From NCBI GenBank assembly GCA_947474705.1, contig CANJJS010000010.1:22199-86198 (forward strand): a stretch of 64,000 nucleotides of DNA, given 5' to 3'. This DNA is from Acetobacteraceae bacterium (GTDB lineage: Bacteria > Pseudomonadota > Alphaproteobacteria > Acetobacterales > Acetobacteraceae). The translations under genes were made by a program, and so were the position numbers. The notes beneath the pieces are model-generated. The model did no database searches and had not been told where the DNA came from. It saw only the letters and a list, made by a program, of their open reading frames with translations. Numbering within the stretch: the first letter of the stretch is position 1; each line of letters starts with the position of its first letter. Below, in pieces: positions 44,219-52,974 of the stretch.

Positions 44219-44983
44219 TCAGGGTTTGGCCGCGATGGCGGCGGCGAAGGCGCCGGGCTGTTCCCAGTGCGGGAAATGGCCGGCGTTCGGGATGGTGGTC
44301 AGGGTGGACCCGGCGATTTCGTCCCGCCACGCCTTGGCGTAGTCGAGCGAAACGATGCCGTCGGCCTCGCCCCAGATCAGTTGGGTCGGGATGTCGATCC
44401 GGTGCAGCCAGCGTTTCAGCCGGGGATTGTGCATGTAGGGTTTCCACCCGAACAGCGCGAGCGACTCGCGGGCGCGGGCGATGGCGGCGAGTTCCGTGTC
44501 GGGCAGTGCCGAATAATCGATCGCGCCCTTGTCCGGATCGGCCCATGCCAGGCGCATGAACTCGGCGCGGGGGATGGAGTGCATGTCCGCGATGTCGCGT
44601 TCCAGGTGACCGCGGACCTTAATGCCCAGCGGCGCGGCGAGGACGAGACGGGAGAAGGCGGAGGTGCTGCGGACCGCCATTTCCGCCGCGATCCAGCCGC
44701 CGAAGCTGTTGCCGGCGAGGATGGCGTCTTTCAGCCCGAGTTGTTTGGCGAGGTCGAGGTACAGATAGGCGATCTCGTCCACGGTGCCGAACCAGTCCGG
44801 AAGGCTGGACTTGCCGAAACCTGGGTGGTTGGGGGCGATGACGCGGTGGGTTTTGGCGAGCGCGTCGATCCAGGGGCGGTTGGCCTGCAGGCCTTCGCCG
44901 GGGTGCAGGAACAGGATGGGCTGTCCGCTGCCTTTTTCCTCGATGTCGAGCGTCACGCCCGCGACGGCGATGGTTGTGCTCAT
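44219..44983 (-). CDS. alpha/beta-fold hydrolase (first gene of LLM operon)
   Basis: A 254-residue hydrolase. The nucleophile lies in AGNSFGGWIAA (Ser in G-N-S-F-G), the oxyanion region is FLHPGEG, acid Asp is in GEADGIV and His is in NAGHFPHWEQP. This is a complete triad. It heads the operon hydrolase-LLM-GFA-LRR. It is not close to RutD by the segments I can see, despite the neighbouring RutA-like gene. Confidence 0.9.
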   Translation of the reverse strand: MSTTIAVAGVTLDIEEKGSGQPILFLHPGEGLQANRPWIDALAKTHRVIAPNHPGFGKSSLPDWFGTVDEIAYLYLDLAKQLGLKDAILAGNSFGGWIAAEMAVRSTSAFSRLVLAAPLGIKVRGHLERDIADMHSIPRAEFMRLAWADPDKGAIDYSALPDTELAAIARARESLALFGWKPYMHNPRLKRWLHRIDIPTQLIWGEADGIVSLDYAKAWRDEIAGSTLTTIPNAGHFPHWEQPGAFAAAIAAKP

Positions 44984-45059
44984 GGGCGTTACGTTTCCTC
45001 CGTCCGGTGATTTGCAATGGAGTTTACGGGTCTGGCGTACCGGGGCAATGGGGCGATGG

Positions 45060-45200
45060 GAGGCGAAATCGATCGTATATTGGGCTGTTTATCGATCGAT
45101 TAAACGCCATACGTTTACAATTCGGACTCTATTTCCATTTATTGCTGATAAAATGTCCAAATCGTAATTGTGCAGCGCACCAAAATGCGCATATGCTCCT
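45060..45200. promoter_or_regulatory. AT-rich divergent promoter region with an operator-like palindrome
   Basis: The 267-base gap between two divergent operons contains the most AT-rich stretch noted in the window, roughly 45060-45200. At 45087-45105 there is an imperfect palindrome centred on TCGATCGA and flanked by GTTTA/TAAAC. A bound regulator here could control both operons. I cannot assign -35/-10 boxes with confidence, and no regulator gene is adjacent. Confidence 0.4.
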
Positions 45201-45250
45201 CTTGTGCCTAACGGAAAGGCGTTTTTCGTCCCCACCCAACAGGAGCCAGG

Positions 45251-46543
45251 ATGACACGCACACCAGCCAAACACCAGGCGCATCCCACGCGCCGCGCGTT
45301 GCTCGCGACCGCGGGTGCCGCCATCGGAACCGGCGCCATCGGCGGCTTCCCCACCATCTGGGCGCAAAACATCAAGGACATCGTCCTGCGCCACGCCGGT
45401 CCCCCCGTCACCGCCATCCCCGCCATCGCCGAACAGGCCAGCAAGGACCTCGGCTTCACGGTGAAAATGCAGGCTTCGGAAAACGCCGACCTGCTGAACC
45501 GCTTCCTGTCGCAATCCAGTTCGATCGACTGCGCCGATGTCAGCATCGTCTTCCTGAAATACCTGATCGGGCGGAATATCCTGCAAACCATCCCGGTCAA
45601 GAAAGCCAAGGACTGGGACAAGACCATCCCGCTGTTCACGAAAGGCGAATATCCCGACGGGCGCAAAGCCTCGCGCCAGGGCACGATGCCGCTGAACGTC
45701 CTCTACGCCACCTCCGCCGCGGGCGACAAAGTCACGGACGGCACCCCCACGGAATTTCTGACCGGACTGCCCACCGTCACCAATGCCGACACGCTGGGCA
45801 TTCGCCCCGACCTCATGTCCCGGCCCGTCACCTCTTGGGCCGACCTCCTCGCCCCGGAATTCAAGGGAAAAGCCGCGCTTCAGGATTCCCCCACCGTCGG
45901 CGTCATCGACGTCGCCATGGCCGTCGAGGCCCGCGGCGACCTCAAATATGGCAACAAAGGCAATATGACGAAGGAGGAAATCGACAAAACCATCAAGATC
46001 ATGACGGAGGTGAAAAAATCGGGCCAGTTCCGCTCCTTCTGGGGCTCTTTCGACCAGTCCGTGAACCTCATGGCCTCGGGCGAGGTCGTGGTCCAGTCGA
46101 TGTGGTCGCCCGCCGTCGCCGCCGTCCGCTCCCGCGGCATTCCCTGCACTTATGTCGGGCTGAAAGAAGGGTATCGCGGCTGGGGCTATACGCTCGGGGT
46201 GATGAAACATGTCTCGGGCATGCAGCTCGATGCCTTCCACGACTACATGAACTGGTACACGAGCGGGTTCCAGGGCGCCTTCATCGCGCGCCAGGGCTAT
46301 TACGCCGCGCAGCCCGAGAACACGAAGAAGTTCCTCTCGCAGGCGGAATGGGATTACTGGTACGGCGGCAAGCCGGCCGCGACCGACATGCTCAATCCCT
46401 ATGGCAAACTCCAGGAAAAAGCCGGCGTCACCCGCGACGGCGGCGCCTTCTGGGACCGGATGGGCAATGTCGCCGTGTGGAACGCGGTGATGGACGAAGA
46501 CCGTTACCTCACGCGCAAATGGAACGAATTCATCACGTCCTGA
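45251..46543 (+). CDS. ABC transporter extracellular solute-binding protein (polyamine/PotD type)
   Basis: A 430-residue periplasmic protein. The N terminus has a Tat-like signal: basic start, TRRALLATAG with paired arginines, then a hydrophobic core ending in IWAQ. The body has family-1/PotD segments such as LRHAGPPVTAIPAIAEQASKDLGF, VADLLAPEFKGKAALQDSP-like and GGAFWDRMGN. It is the first gene of the binding-protein, RutA-like, permease, permease, ATPase operon and determines its substrate. Confidence 0.92.
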   Translation: MTRTPAKHQAHPTRRALLATAGAAIGTGAIGGFPTIWAQNIKDIVLRHAGPPVTAIPAIAEQASKDLGFTVKMQASENADLLNRFLSQSSSIDCADVSIVFLKYLIGRNILQTIPVKKAKDWDKTIPLFTKGEYPDGRKASRQGTMPLNVLYATSAAGDKVTDGTPTEFLTGLPTVTNADTLGIRPDLMSRPVTSWADLLAPEFKGKAALQDSPTVGVIDVAMAVEARGDLKYGNKGNMTKEEIDKTIKIMTEVKKSGQFRSFWGSFDQSVNLMASGEVVVQSMWSPAVAAVRSRGIPCTYVGLKEGYRGWGYTLGVMKHVSGMQLDAFHDYMNWYTSGFQGAFIARQGYYAAQPENTKKFLSQAEWDYWYGGKPAATDMLNPYGKLQEKAGVTRDGGAFWDRMGNVAVWNAVMDEDRYLTRKWNEFITS

Positions 46544-46558
46544 ACCGGAGTTTTCGTC

Positions 46559-47641
46559 ATGCAACTCGGTGTCTTCATTCCCATTGGGAACAATGGCTGG
46601 CTGATCTCCACGACCTCGCCGCAATATAAACCGACCTTCGATCTGAACCGGACGATCGTCGAAAAGGCGGAAGCCTTCGGTTTCGACTTCGCGTTGTCGA
46701 TGATCAAATTGCACGGGTTCGGCGGGCCTTCCCAATTCTGGGACTATAACCTCGAATCCTTCACGCTGATGGCGGGACTGGCGGCGGTCACGAAACGCAT
46801 CCAGTTGTTCGCCACCTGCGCGGTGCTGACCATGCCACCGCCCTTCGCGGCACGCATGGCGGCGACGATCGATTCGATCTCGCACGGGCGGTTCGGGGTG
46901 AACATTATTTCAGGGTGGCAGCGCCGTGAATATACCCAGATGGGCATCTGGCCGGGCGCGGAACATTACAAACGCCGCTACGATTACTGCGCGGAATACG
47001 TGACGATCATGCGCGATCTCTGGCGCACCGGCGCGTCGGACTTCAAGGGCGATTTCTTCAAAATGGACGATTGCCATTGTTTGCCGATGCCCTCGGCCGA
47101 TATCCCGATCATCTGCGCGGCGCAAAGCGATGCCGGCACGCGCTTCGCGGCCCAGCACGCGGATTACAATTTCTGCGCCAGCTTCGGGTACAACACCCCC
47201 CGCGCGGTGGAGCCCAGCGTCGCCCGCCTGGTGAAAGCGAACGCGGAAACCGGACGCGATTGCGGCGCGCTGATCCTGACCATGGTCATCGCCGACGAAA
47301 CCGACGAAGCCGCCAACGCGAAATGGGAACATTATAAAGCCGGCGCGGATCTGGAGGCGCTCGCCTACCGCGACGAGCAGGCGCGCGACGATCCCAGCAC
47401 CGATATCTATGCCCAACCGAACCGGCGCGATCTTCTGGGTATGAACCGGTTGCCGACCAACCAGGGCGTGCTGGTCGGATCGTACGCCACTGTCGCGAAG
47501 ATGCTCGACGAACTTTCGACGGTGCCAGGCGTACGCGGCGTCATGATGACCTTCGACGATTTCGTCATCGGCATGGAACAATTCGGCACGCGGATCATGC
47601 CGCTGATGCGGTGCCGGGACACGCTGAAGGCCGCGGCATGA
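46559..47641 (+). CDS. rutA: RutA-like pyrimidine monooxygenase (flavin-dependent)
   Basis: A 360-residue luciferase-like monooxygenase. The opening [18 protein letters not shown] and long stretches ([95 protein letters not shown]) match E. coli RutA as I remember it. RutA opens the uracil or thymine ring with reduced FMN and O2. No rutB-F gene is present in the window and no flavin reductase is adjacent. The stop overlaps the next permease start, so it is translated with the transporter. Symbol given on homology; a related heterocycle is an alternative. Confidence 0.85.
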   Translation: MQLGVFIPIGNNGWLISTTSPQYKPTFDLNRTIVEKAEAFGFDFALSMIKLHGFGGPSQFWDYNLESFTLMAGLAAVTKRIQLFATCAVLTMPPPFAARMAATIDSISHGRFGVNIISGWQRREYTQMGIWPGAEHYKRRYDYCAEYVTIMRDLWRTGASDFKGDFFKMDDCHCLPMPSADIPIICAAQSDAGTRFAAQHADYNFCASFGYNTPRAVEPSVARLVKANAETGRDCGALILTMVIADETDEAANAKWEHYKAGADLEALAYRDEQARDDPSTDIYAQPNRRDLLGMNRLPTNQGVLVGSYATVAKMLDELSTVPGVRGVMMTFDDFVIGMEQFGTRIMPLMRCRDTLKAAA

Positions 47642-48570
47642 GCGGACAACACTCCTTGCACGCGCCCTTCCTCGGATTTTCCAGGTGGCCGCGTCTCGCT
47701 TTTCCCAACATCCGCCTCACACCCGCGATGGTCTCCTGGCTCCAGGTCGGGCCCCTGGCGCTGGTGCTGATCGCGCTGGTCGCGCTGCCGGCTTTCTTGT
47801 TCCTGGCCGTCAGCTTCTTCGATTACGACCGCACCGGCATCTATCCCGCGTTCATGCTGGACAATTACGCGGACCTGCTGACAACACCCGCGACGTTGCG
47901 GGTCTATGTCAGTTCGCTGAAACTCGCGGGGATCGTGTGGGCCATCACGCTTTTTCTCGGCTTCAACATCGCCTGGTTTCTGGTGTTCCATGTCCGTAAC
48001 GGCATGGTCCGCACCGTGTTCTTCCTGGCCTGCGCGATCCCCTTCTGGACCTCCGGCATCATCCGCACCATCGCCTGGATTCCCTTTCTGGGACGCAACG
48101 GCGCCTTCAACCAGGCCCTGATGTCGCTCGGACTGACCAGCCAGCCGCTGGAATTCCTGCTGTTCTCCGACTTCGCGGTCATTATCACCTATGTCCACCT
48201 GTTCACGCTGCTGATGGTCGGACCCATCGCCAACTCCATGGCGAAAATCGACCCCGCGCTGATCGAGGCCGCGATCGATGCCGGCGCCTCTCGCTTCAAG
48301 GTCATGACAAACGTCGTCATCCCCTTATCGAAAACCGGCATAGCCCTGGGCTCGATTCTCGTCTTCACCCAGGTCATGGGCGATTACTTCGTGGTCCGGC
48401 AAATGAGCGGGGGACAAAGCGCCTCGATCGTCTCGATGCTCTCGACCGAGATCCAGGCGATGCAATACCCGCCGGCCTCCGCCAACGCGATGGTGCTGGT
48501 CGTGTTCGTCGCGGTCATGGTGGGATGCATGATGCGTATCGTCGATATCAGAAAGGAACTTGTGAAATGA
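47638..48570 (+). CDS. ABC transporter permease (PotB-like)
   Basis: A 310-residue membrane protein with about six hydrophobic helices. The first is [25 protein letters not shown]. The EAA loop is seen as [22 protein letters not shown]. It starts at ATG 47638 overlapping the RutA-like stop; a preceding in-frame ATG at 47611 lies inside that gene. It partners with the second permease and the ATPase. Confidence 0.93.
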   Translation: MSGQHSLHAPFLGFSRWPRLAFPNIRLTPAMVSWLQVGPLALVLIALVALPAFLFLAVSFFDYDRTGIYPAFMLDNYADLLTTPATLRVYVSSLKLAGIVWAITLFLGFNIAWFLVFHVRNGMVRTVFFLACAIPFWTSGIIRTIAWIPFLGRNGAFNQALMSLGLTSQPLEFLLFSDFAVIITYVHLFTLLMVGPIANSMAKIDPALIEAAIDAGASRFKVMTNVVIPLSKTGIALGSILVFTQVMGDYFVVRQMSGGQSASIVSMLSTEIQAMQYPPASANAMVLVVFVAVMVGCMMRIVDIRKELVK

Positions 48571-49427
48571 TCGTCGGCGGCCCACAGGTCCGGCCCATCG
48601 GCGAAGGCCGGCCCTGGACCTTCTACGCGCTGGGCGGATTGTTCGGCGCGTATCTGCTGTTCCTCTACGGCCCCATGGCGGTGATCTACGTGCTGTCGTT
48701 CCAGGGCGAGAACGGCGGCGTCACCTTCCCGATGGTGGGCGTCTCCACCGTCTGGTTCCAGGACATCGTCAAACCGGGCCAGATGGCGAATATTCCGGTC
48801 TCGTTCGGACGCTCGATCGGACTCGCCGCCCTCGTCGCCTGCATCACCGTCGTCTTCGCGGTCGCCGCCGGTCTCGGCTTCCGCCGGAGATTTCCAGGCT
48901 CCGGCGTCGTCTTCTACATGGCCGTCGCGAGCCTCGTCATGCCAGGACTTCTGGTCGGGTTCGGCATCGGTCTCGGCTTTCAGTTCCTTGGCCTCCAAAC
49001 CAGCCTCTTCACCTCCGCCCTGGGCGCCCAACTCACCTGGACACTGCCCTTCGGCCTCTTCGCCATGTTCGCCGTGGTCAATCGTTTCAATCGCGCGTGG
49101 GAGGAAGCGGCGACCGACCTCGGCGCCTCCGCCTGGCAGCGGCTGCGCTTCGTCACGCTGCCAATCCTTTTGCCGGGTATCCTTGGCGTCGGCATGGGGG
49201 CGCTGACACTCTCCTACGATGAATACGCGCGGACGACGCTGACGATCGGACCTTTGAACACACTGCCGCTGGAGATTTACGCGCTGATCTCCTCGGCCAC
49301 CTCGCCCACGCTGTTCGCGATCGGCACGCTGACCACCGGCGTCTCCTTCGCGATCCTGGCCACGACCCTGGTCCTGGTCTTCCGCATGCAACGCCGCCGC
49401 TCCTTGGCGCTTCCGGAGATGTCTTAA
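48567..49427 (+). CDS. ABC transporter permease (PotC-like)
   Basis: A 286-residue membrane protein with six predicted helices. The EAA loop is EEAATDLGASAWQRLRFVTLPIL. The ATG at 48567 overlaps the upstream TGA and is preceded by AAGGAAC; a longer in-frame start (48525) would overlap the first permease further. One base separates its stop from the ATPase start. Confidence 0.93.
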   Translation: MIVGGPQVRPIGEGRPWTFYALGGLFGAYLLFLYGPMAVIYVLSFQGENGGVTFPMVGVSTVWFQDIVKPGQMANIPVSFGRSIGLAALVACITVVFAVAAGLGFRRRFPGSGVVFYMAVASLVMPGLLVGFGIGLGFQFLGLQTSLFTSALGAQLTWTLPFGLFAMFAVVNRFNRAWEEAATDLGASAWQRLRFVTLPILLPGILGVGMGALTLSYDEYARTTLTIGPLNTLPLEIYALISSATSPTLFAIGTLTTGVSFAILATTLVLVFRMQRRRSLALPEMS

Positions 49428-49428
49428 C

Positions 49429-50418
49429 ATGGACCCCCGCTTCGACGTCGAACTTATTTCGGTTACCAAACGCTACGGCGCGACCCTGGCCGTCGATGGG
49501 ATCTCGTTGCGCATCCCGCGCGCCAGCTACACCTGCCTGCTCGGCCCTTCCGGCTGCGGCAAAACCACGACATTGCGCATGATCGCGGGGCACGAGGCGA
49601 TTTCCGACGGCGATATCCTCATCGACGACAAGAACGTTTCCCTGCTGCCGCCCGCCGCCCGCGGCACGGCGATGATGTTTCAGAGTTACGCGCTGTTTCC
49701 GCATCTGAACTGCCTGGACAATGTCGCCTTCAGCCTGAAAATGCGCGGCATCGCCAAAGCGGAGCGGCACAAAGCCGCGCGCGAGTTCCTCGACCTGGTG
49801 CATCTCGGCGATTACGCGATGCGGCTGCCCTCGCAGCTTTCCGGCGGGCAGCAACAGCGCGTGGCTTTGGCGCGCGCGTTGATCACCCGGCCCAAAGTCC
49901 TGCTTTTGGACGAGCCGCTGTCGGCGCTCGACCCCTTCCTGCGGATCAAAGTGCGCGAGGAACTGAAGCGTCTGCAACGCGAACTCGAAATCACATTCAT
50001 TCATGTCACCCACAGCCAGGACGAGGCGATGGCGCTGGCGGATCTGATGGTGGTGATGGAGGACGGGCACATTCGTCAGGCCGGGCCGCCGCGCGAAATT
50101 TTCGAAAAGCCGGTCAATCCGTTCATCGCGCGGTTCATTGGCGGCCACAACGTGATGATGTCGGATCAGGGGCCGATCGCCATCCGGGCCGATCGTTGCC
50201 GTCTGGGCGTGGCGAGCGACGGGCCGCATGTCAAAGGGCGTGTCACGGTCGTCGAATATCAGGGCACGATGGTCCGCGTCGCCATCGCCACCGATCCCGG
50301 CGACGAGGTCTCCGCGCTGGTGCCGGACGGGTTGTTTCATGAGCAACCGGTTCAGCCTGGCGATGCCGCGACGCTGGTGTGGCTCGACCGCGACGTGCAT
50401 TGGATGGCGAACGCCTGA
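49429..50418 (+). CDS. ABC transporter ATP-binding protein (PotA-like)
   Basis: A 329-residue ATPase. Walker A is GPSGCGKTT, signature LSGGQQQR, Walker B LLLDEPLSALDP, and a C-terminal TOBE-type regulatory domain (VKGRVTVVEYQGTMVRVAI). It completes the importer with the binding protein at 45251 and permeases at 47638 and 48567. Confidence 0.94.
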   Translation: MDPRFDVELISVTKRYGATLAVDGISLRIPRASYTCLLGPSGCGKTTTLRMIAGHEAISDGDILIDDKNVSLLPPAARGTAMMFQSYALFPHLNCLDNVAFSLKMRGIAKAERHKAAREFLDLVHLGDYAMRLPSQLSGGQQQRVALARALITRPKVLLLDEPLSALDPFLRIKVREELKRLQRELEITFIHVTHSQDEAMALADLMVVMEDGHIRQAGPPREIFEKPVNPFIARFIGGHNVMMSDQGPIAIRADRCRLGVASDGPHVKGRVTVVEYQGTMVRVAIATDPGDEVSALVPDGLFHEQPVQPGDAATLVWLDRDVHWMANA

Positions 50419-50459
50419 AATCCGCGATACCCTGCGCGCCCAGAGGAAGGATGGGCCGG

Positions 50460-50795
50460 ATGGAAGCGGACGATCGGGAAATTCGGGAACTGGAGCGCGC
50501 GGCGGAATGGCGTCTTCGAAAGGTGGACGCCAATCCCGCCGACGAGCGCAGCGCCAGGGCGGCGGCGCAATTGTTTAAACTGGCGGAGGATCTGCGCCGC
50601 GGGGCGGACGAAAAACTGCTTTACGAGTATCGTTGCGTTTGCAACTGGCTGAGCGAGTCGGACGGGATTTCCGATTTTGTCCTGCGCGCGGAGGATTACC
50701 GGGCGATGGTCGGATTCGGGGAATGGGCGGAAACCGGGGACGATTATGTGCGGGCGCTGATCGGGCTGGCGCGGGAGACGTTTGGGATGGGGTGA
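50460..50795 (+). CDS. small hypothetical helical protein
   Basis: A protein of about 111 residues, acidic and helical: REIRELERAAEWRLRKVDANPADERSARAAAQLFKLAEDLR, then LLYEYRCVCNWLSESDGISDFVLRAEDYRAMVGFGEWAE. No signal peptide. AAGG lies 9 bases before the ATG at 50460 (MEADDREI); ATG 50451 is an alternative. I do not recognise the family. It lies 41 bases after the ATPase and may be a rider gene on that operon. Confidence 0.7.
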   Translation: MEADDREIRELERAAEWRLRKVDANPADERSARAAAQLFKLAEDLRRGADEKLLYEYRCVCNWLSESDGISDFVLRAEDYRAMVGFGEWAETGDDYVRALIGLARETFGMG

Positions 50796-50808
50796 AAACC
50801 CTCGGTCG

Positions 50809-51897
50809 TCACCCGTCGGTATAGGCCCACAGCACGTCCGGCGGCAGTGCCACCGTCACCTGATCGCCCTCCGCGTGCCGCGCGGCGCTGCCGACTTCCA
50901 TGGCTTCGACGGTCGTCCCCAGGAGGGCAAGTTCGTAGACGGTCTGGGTACCCTGGTAGTGGCGGGAGAGCACTTTCGCCGGAAACTGGTTCGGCCCAGG
51001 CAACGGTGGCGCCATGACGACGTTGTCGGGGCGGAGCGCGACTTTCACCGCGGTATTGGGGGTCACGTTGGCGCCAAGGCGGGCCAGAAGCTGGTCGCCG
51101 CCGATGGCGATGGTGCCGAATCCGTCCTCTCGCGACACCGCGATGCCCGCCATTTGGTTGGTGGCGCCGGTGAAGCCCGCGACGAAGAGGTCGGCGGGAT
51201 TGTTGTAAAGTTCCAGCGGCGAGGCGAGTTGCAGCATTTTCCCGTCGCGCATGACGCCGATTCGGTCGCCGAGAACCACGGCCTCGGTCTGGTCGTGGGT
51301 CACGTAAAGCGCGGTCAGTCCGACCCGCTTAATGATGCGGCGCAGGTCGTCGCGCAGGCGTAACCGCAACTGGGCGTCGAGGTTCGACAGCGGTTCGTCC
51401 AAAAGCAGGATTTGCGGTTGGTAGACCATGCTGCGCGCCAGGGCGACGCGCTGCATCTGGCCGCCGGACAATTGGGTCACGGGCCGGTCGGCGTAGCTGG
51501 AGAGTTCGACCAAAGCCAACGCTTCCTCGACGCCTTTGGCGATGTCGGCGCGGGAGGCGCCGCGTGCTTTCAGCGGATAGGCGACGTTCTGGCGCACGGT
51601 CATGTGCGGCCAGACGGCGTAGGACTGGAAGACCATGCCCAGATTGCGCGCCCGCGGCGGCATCAGCACGCCCGCCGCCGGATCGGTATAGACGTTGCCG
51701 CCGATGACGATGCGTCCGGAGGTCGGATGCTCAAGCCCGGCGACGCAACGGAGGGTCGTTGTTTTGCCGCAGCCGGAGGGGCCGAGCAGAACAACGATTT
51801 CCCCGGCCTCGACCGTGAAGCTGACGTCGTCCACGGCGGGGCGGGCGCCCGGCGAAAAGACTTTTTCCAGATGTTCGACGCGCAATTCGGAGGACAT
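50809..51897 (-). CDS. ABC transporter ATP-binding protein (iron/polyamine type)
   Basis: A 362-residue ATPase with Walker A GPSGCGKTT, signature LSGGQMQR, Walker B LLLDEPLSNLDA and a TOBE-like C-terminal region. It is last in the operon permease-binding protein-ATPase. The partners suggest a ferric-iron, thiamine, polyamine or 2-aminoethylphosphonate class importer. Confidence 0.93.
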   Translation of the reverse strand: MSSELRVEHLEKVFSPGARPAVDDVSFTVEAGEIVVLLGPSGCGKTTTLRCVAGLEHPTSGRIVIGGNVYTDPAAGVLMPPRARNLGMVFQSYAVWPHMTVRQNVAYPLKARGASRADIAKGVEEALALVELSSYADRPVTQLSGGQMQRVALARSMVYQPQILLLDEPLSNLDAQLRLRLRDDLRRIIKRVGLTALYVTHDQTEAVVLGDRIGVMRDGKMLQLASPLELYNNPADLFVAGFTGATNQMAGIAVSREDGFGTIAIGGDQLLARLGANVTPNTAVKVALRPDNVVMAPPLPGPNQFPAKVLSRHYQGTQTVYELALLGTTVEAMEVGSAARHAEGDQVTVALPPDVLWAYTDG

Positions 51898-51924
51898 GTC
51901 GGGCCTTACAATTCGAAACCGGCG

Positions 51925-52959
51925 TTATTGGCGGTAGCCGTAGGTTTTGTTCCAGTCTTCCAGCCATTTGTCGTGCAGCGAGACGAACTGGCCGAAGTCG
52001 GGGGTCCAGATTTTGTGTTTCGCGGCATCGAACATGTCGGGCGCCATCGGCGGGTTCTTTAAAGACGTCATGTTGCCCTGATCGCGAATCGATTGGAGCT
52101 GGCCTTCGTCCGACAGCACCCAGTCCATCCACAGGCGCGCGGCGTTCGGGTAACGCGCGCTTTTGGCGATCCCGGCGCCGTAGGGGACGATCACGATGCC
52201 CTCCGATGGGTAGACGGCGTCGATGGGGGCGCCGTCTTTCTTCTTCGGGAACACGATGTTGTAGATCAGTGGCGCGATGCCGATTTCGCCGCGCACGACG
52301 GCGTCGGACAGCGGCCCGCCGGAGGGGAAGAGTTTCGGTTTGGTCGCGGCCTGTTTGGTCCAGTAGTCCTCGCCCAGTACCTGACGTTCGAACATGATGC
52401 GGCTCCAGGTGGTGCCGCCGGAGGGGCCGATGACCTGGCCGATCTGACCCGCGTATTCGGGTTTGGTCAGGTCCATCCAGGATTTCGGCGGATTTTTCAC
52501 CAGTTCCGGGTTCCAGGCGAGCGACCAGGCGGGGGTCGTCGTGGGCCAGAGTTTGGGGTGGACCAGCGCGGCCGGCATGTAGTCGGCGGCGTTGGGCGGG
52601 GTGTAATCGGCGAAGAGGTGGGCGATTTCGGCGGTTTGGCCGCGGTCGGAGTGGTCGACGACGTCGGCTTCGAGTTTGCCCGCGGCGGCCTCAGACTTCA
52701 CGCGCGTGATGAGCTGGCCGCCGGAGGCGCGGACGAAGTTCACCTTCACGAAGGGGAAGCGCTTGTTGAAGTCGCGGATGACGTCCTGCTGGACCTCGGC
52801 GAAGGTGGAGCTGAAGAGGGTCATCTGGCCCTCTTTCTTCGCGGCGTCGATGACCGCGCCCGGTGGTTCGTACGGTTTGGCGGCGCGGGCCGGTCCGAAA
52901 TGGCCGATCAGGCCAAGGGACGCCAGGGAGCCGAGCGCGTGGCGGCGGGTCAAATGCAT
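51925..52959 (-). CDS. ABC transporter substrate-binding protein (ferric/PBP type 1)
   Basis: A 344-residue periplasmic protein. The signal peptide starts MHLTRRHALGSLASLGLIGHFGPARA, with twin arginines. It has DFNKRFPFVKVNFVRASGGQLITRVKSEAAAGKLEADVV, the typical fold-start of FbpA/AfuA-like and related binding proteins. SGGTTWSRIMFERQVLGEDYW is a family segment. It lies 15 bases after the permease stop. The ligand is not clear; the iron-binding tyrosine pair cannot be confirmed from sequence alone. Confidence 0.9.
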   Translation of the reverse strand: MHLTRRHALGSLASLGLIGHFGPARAAKPYEPPGAVIDAAKKEGQMTLFSSTFAEVQQDVIRDFNKRFPFVKVNFVRASGGQLITRVKSEAAAGKLEADVVDHSDRGQTAEIAHLFADYTPPNAADYMPAALVHPKLWPTTTPAWSLAWNPELVKNPPKSWMDLTKPEYAGQIGQVIGPSGGTTWSRIMFERQVLGEDYWTKQAATKPKLFPSGGPLSDAVVRGEIGIAPLIYNIVFPKKKDGAPIDAVYPSEGIVIVPYGAGIAKSARYPNAARLWMDWVLSDEGQLQSIRDQGNMTSLKNPPMAPDMFDAAKHKIWTPDFGQFVSLHDKWLEDWNKTYGYRQ

Positions 52960-52974
52960 GACGATGATTCTCCG

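Noticed and set aside
45060-45250. Riboswitch or attenuator upstream of the importer operon
   Set aside because: No conserved riboswitch core or leader-peptide plus terminator could be recognised; only an operator-like palindrome stands out.
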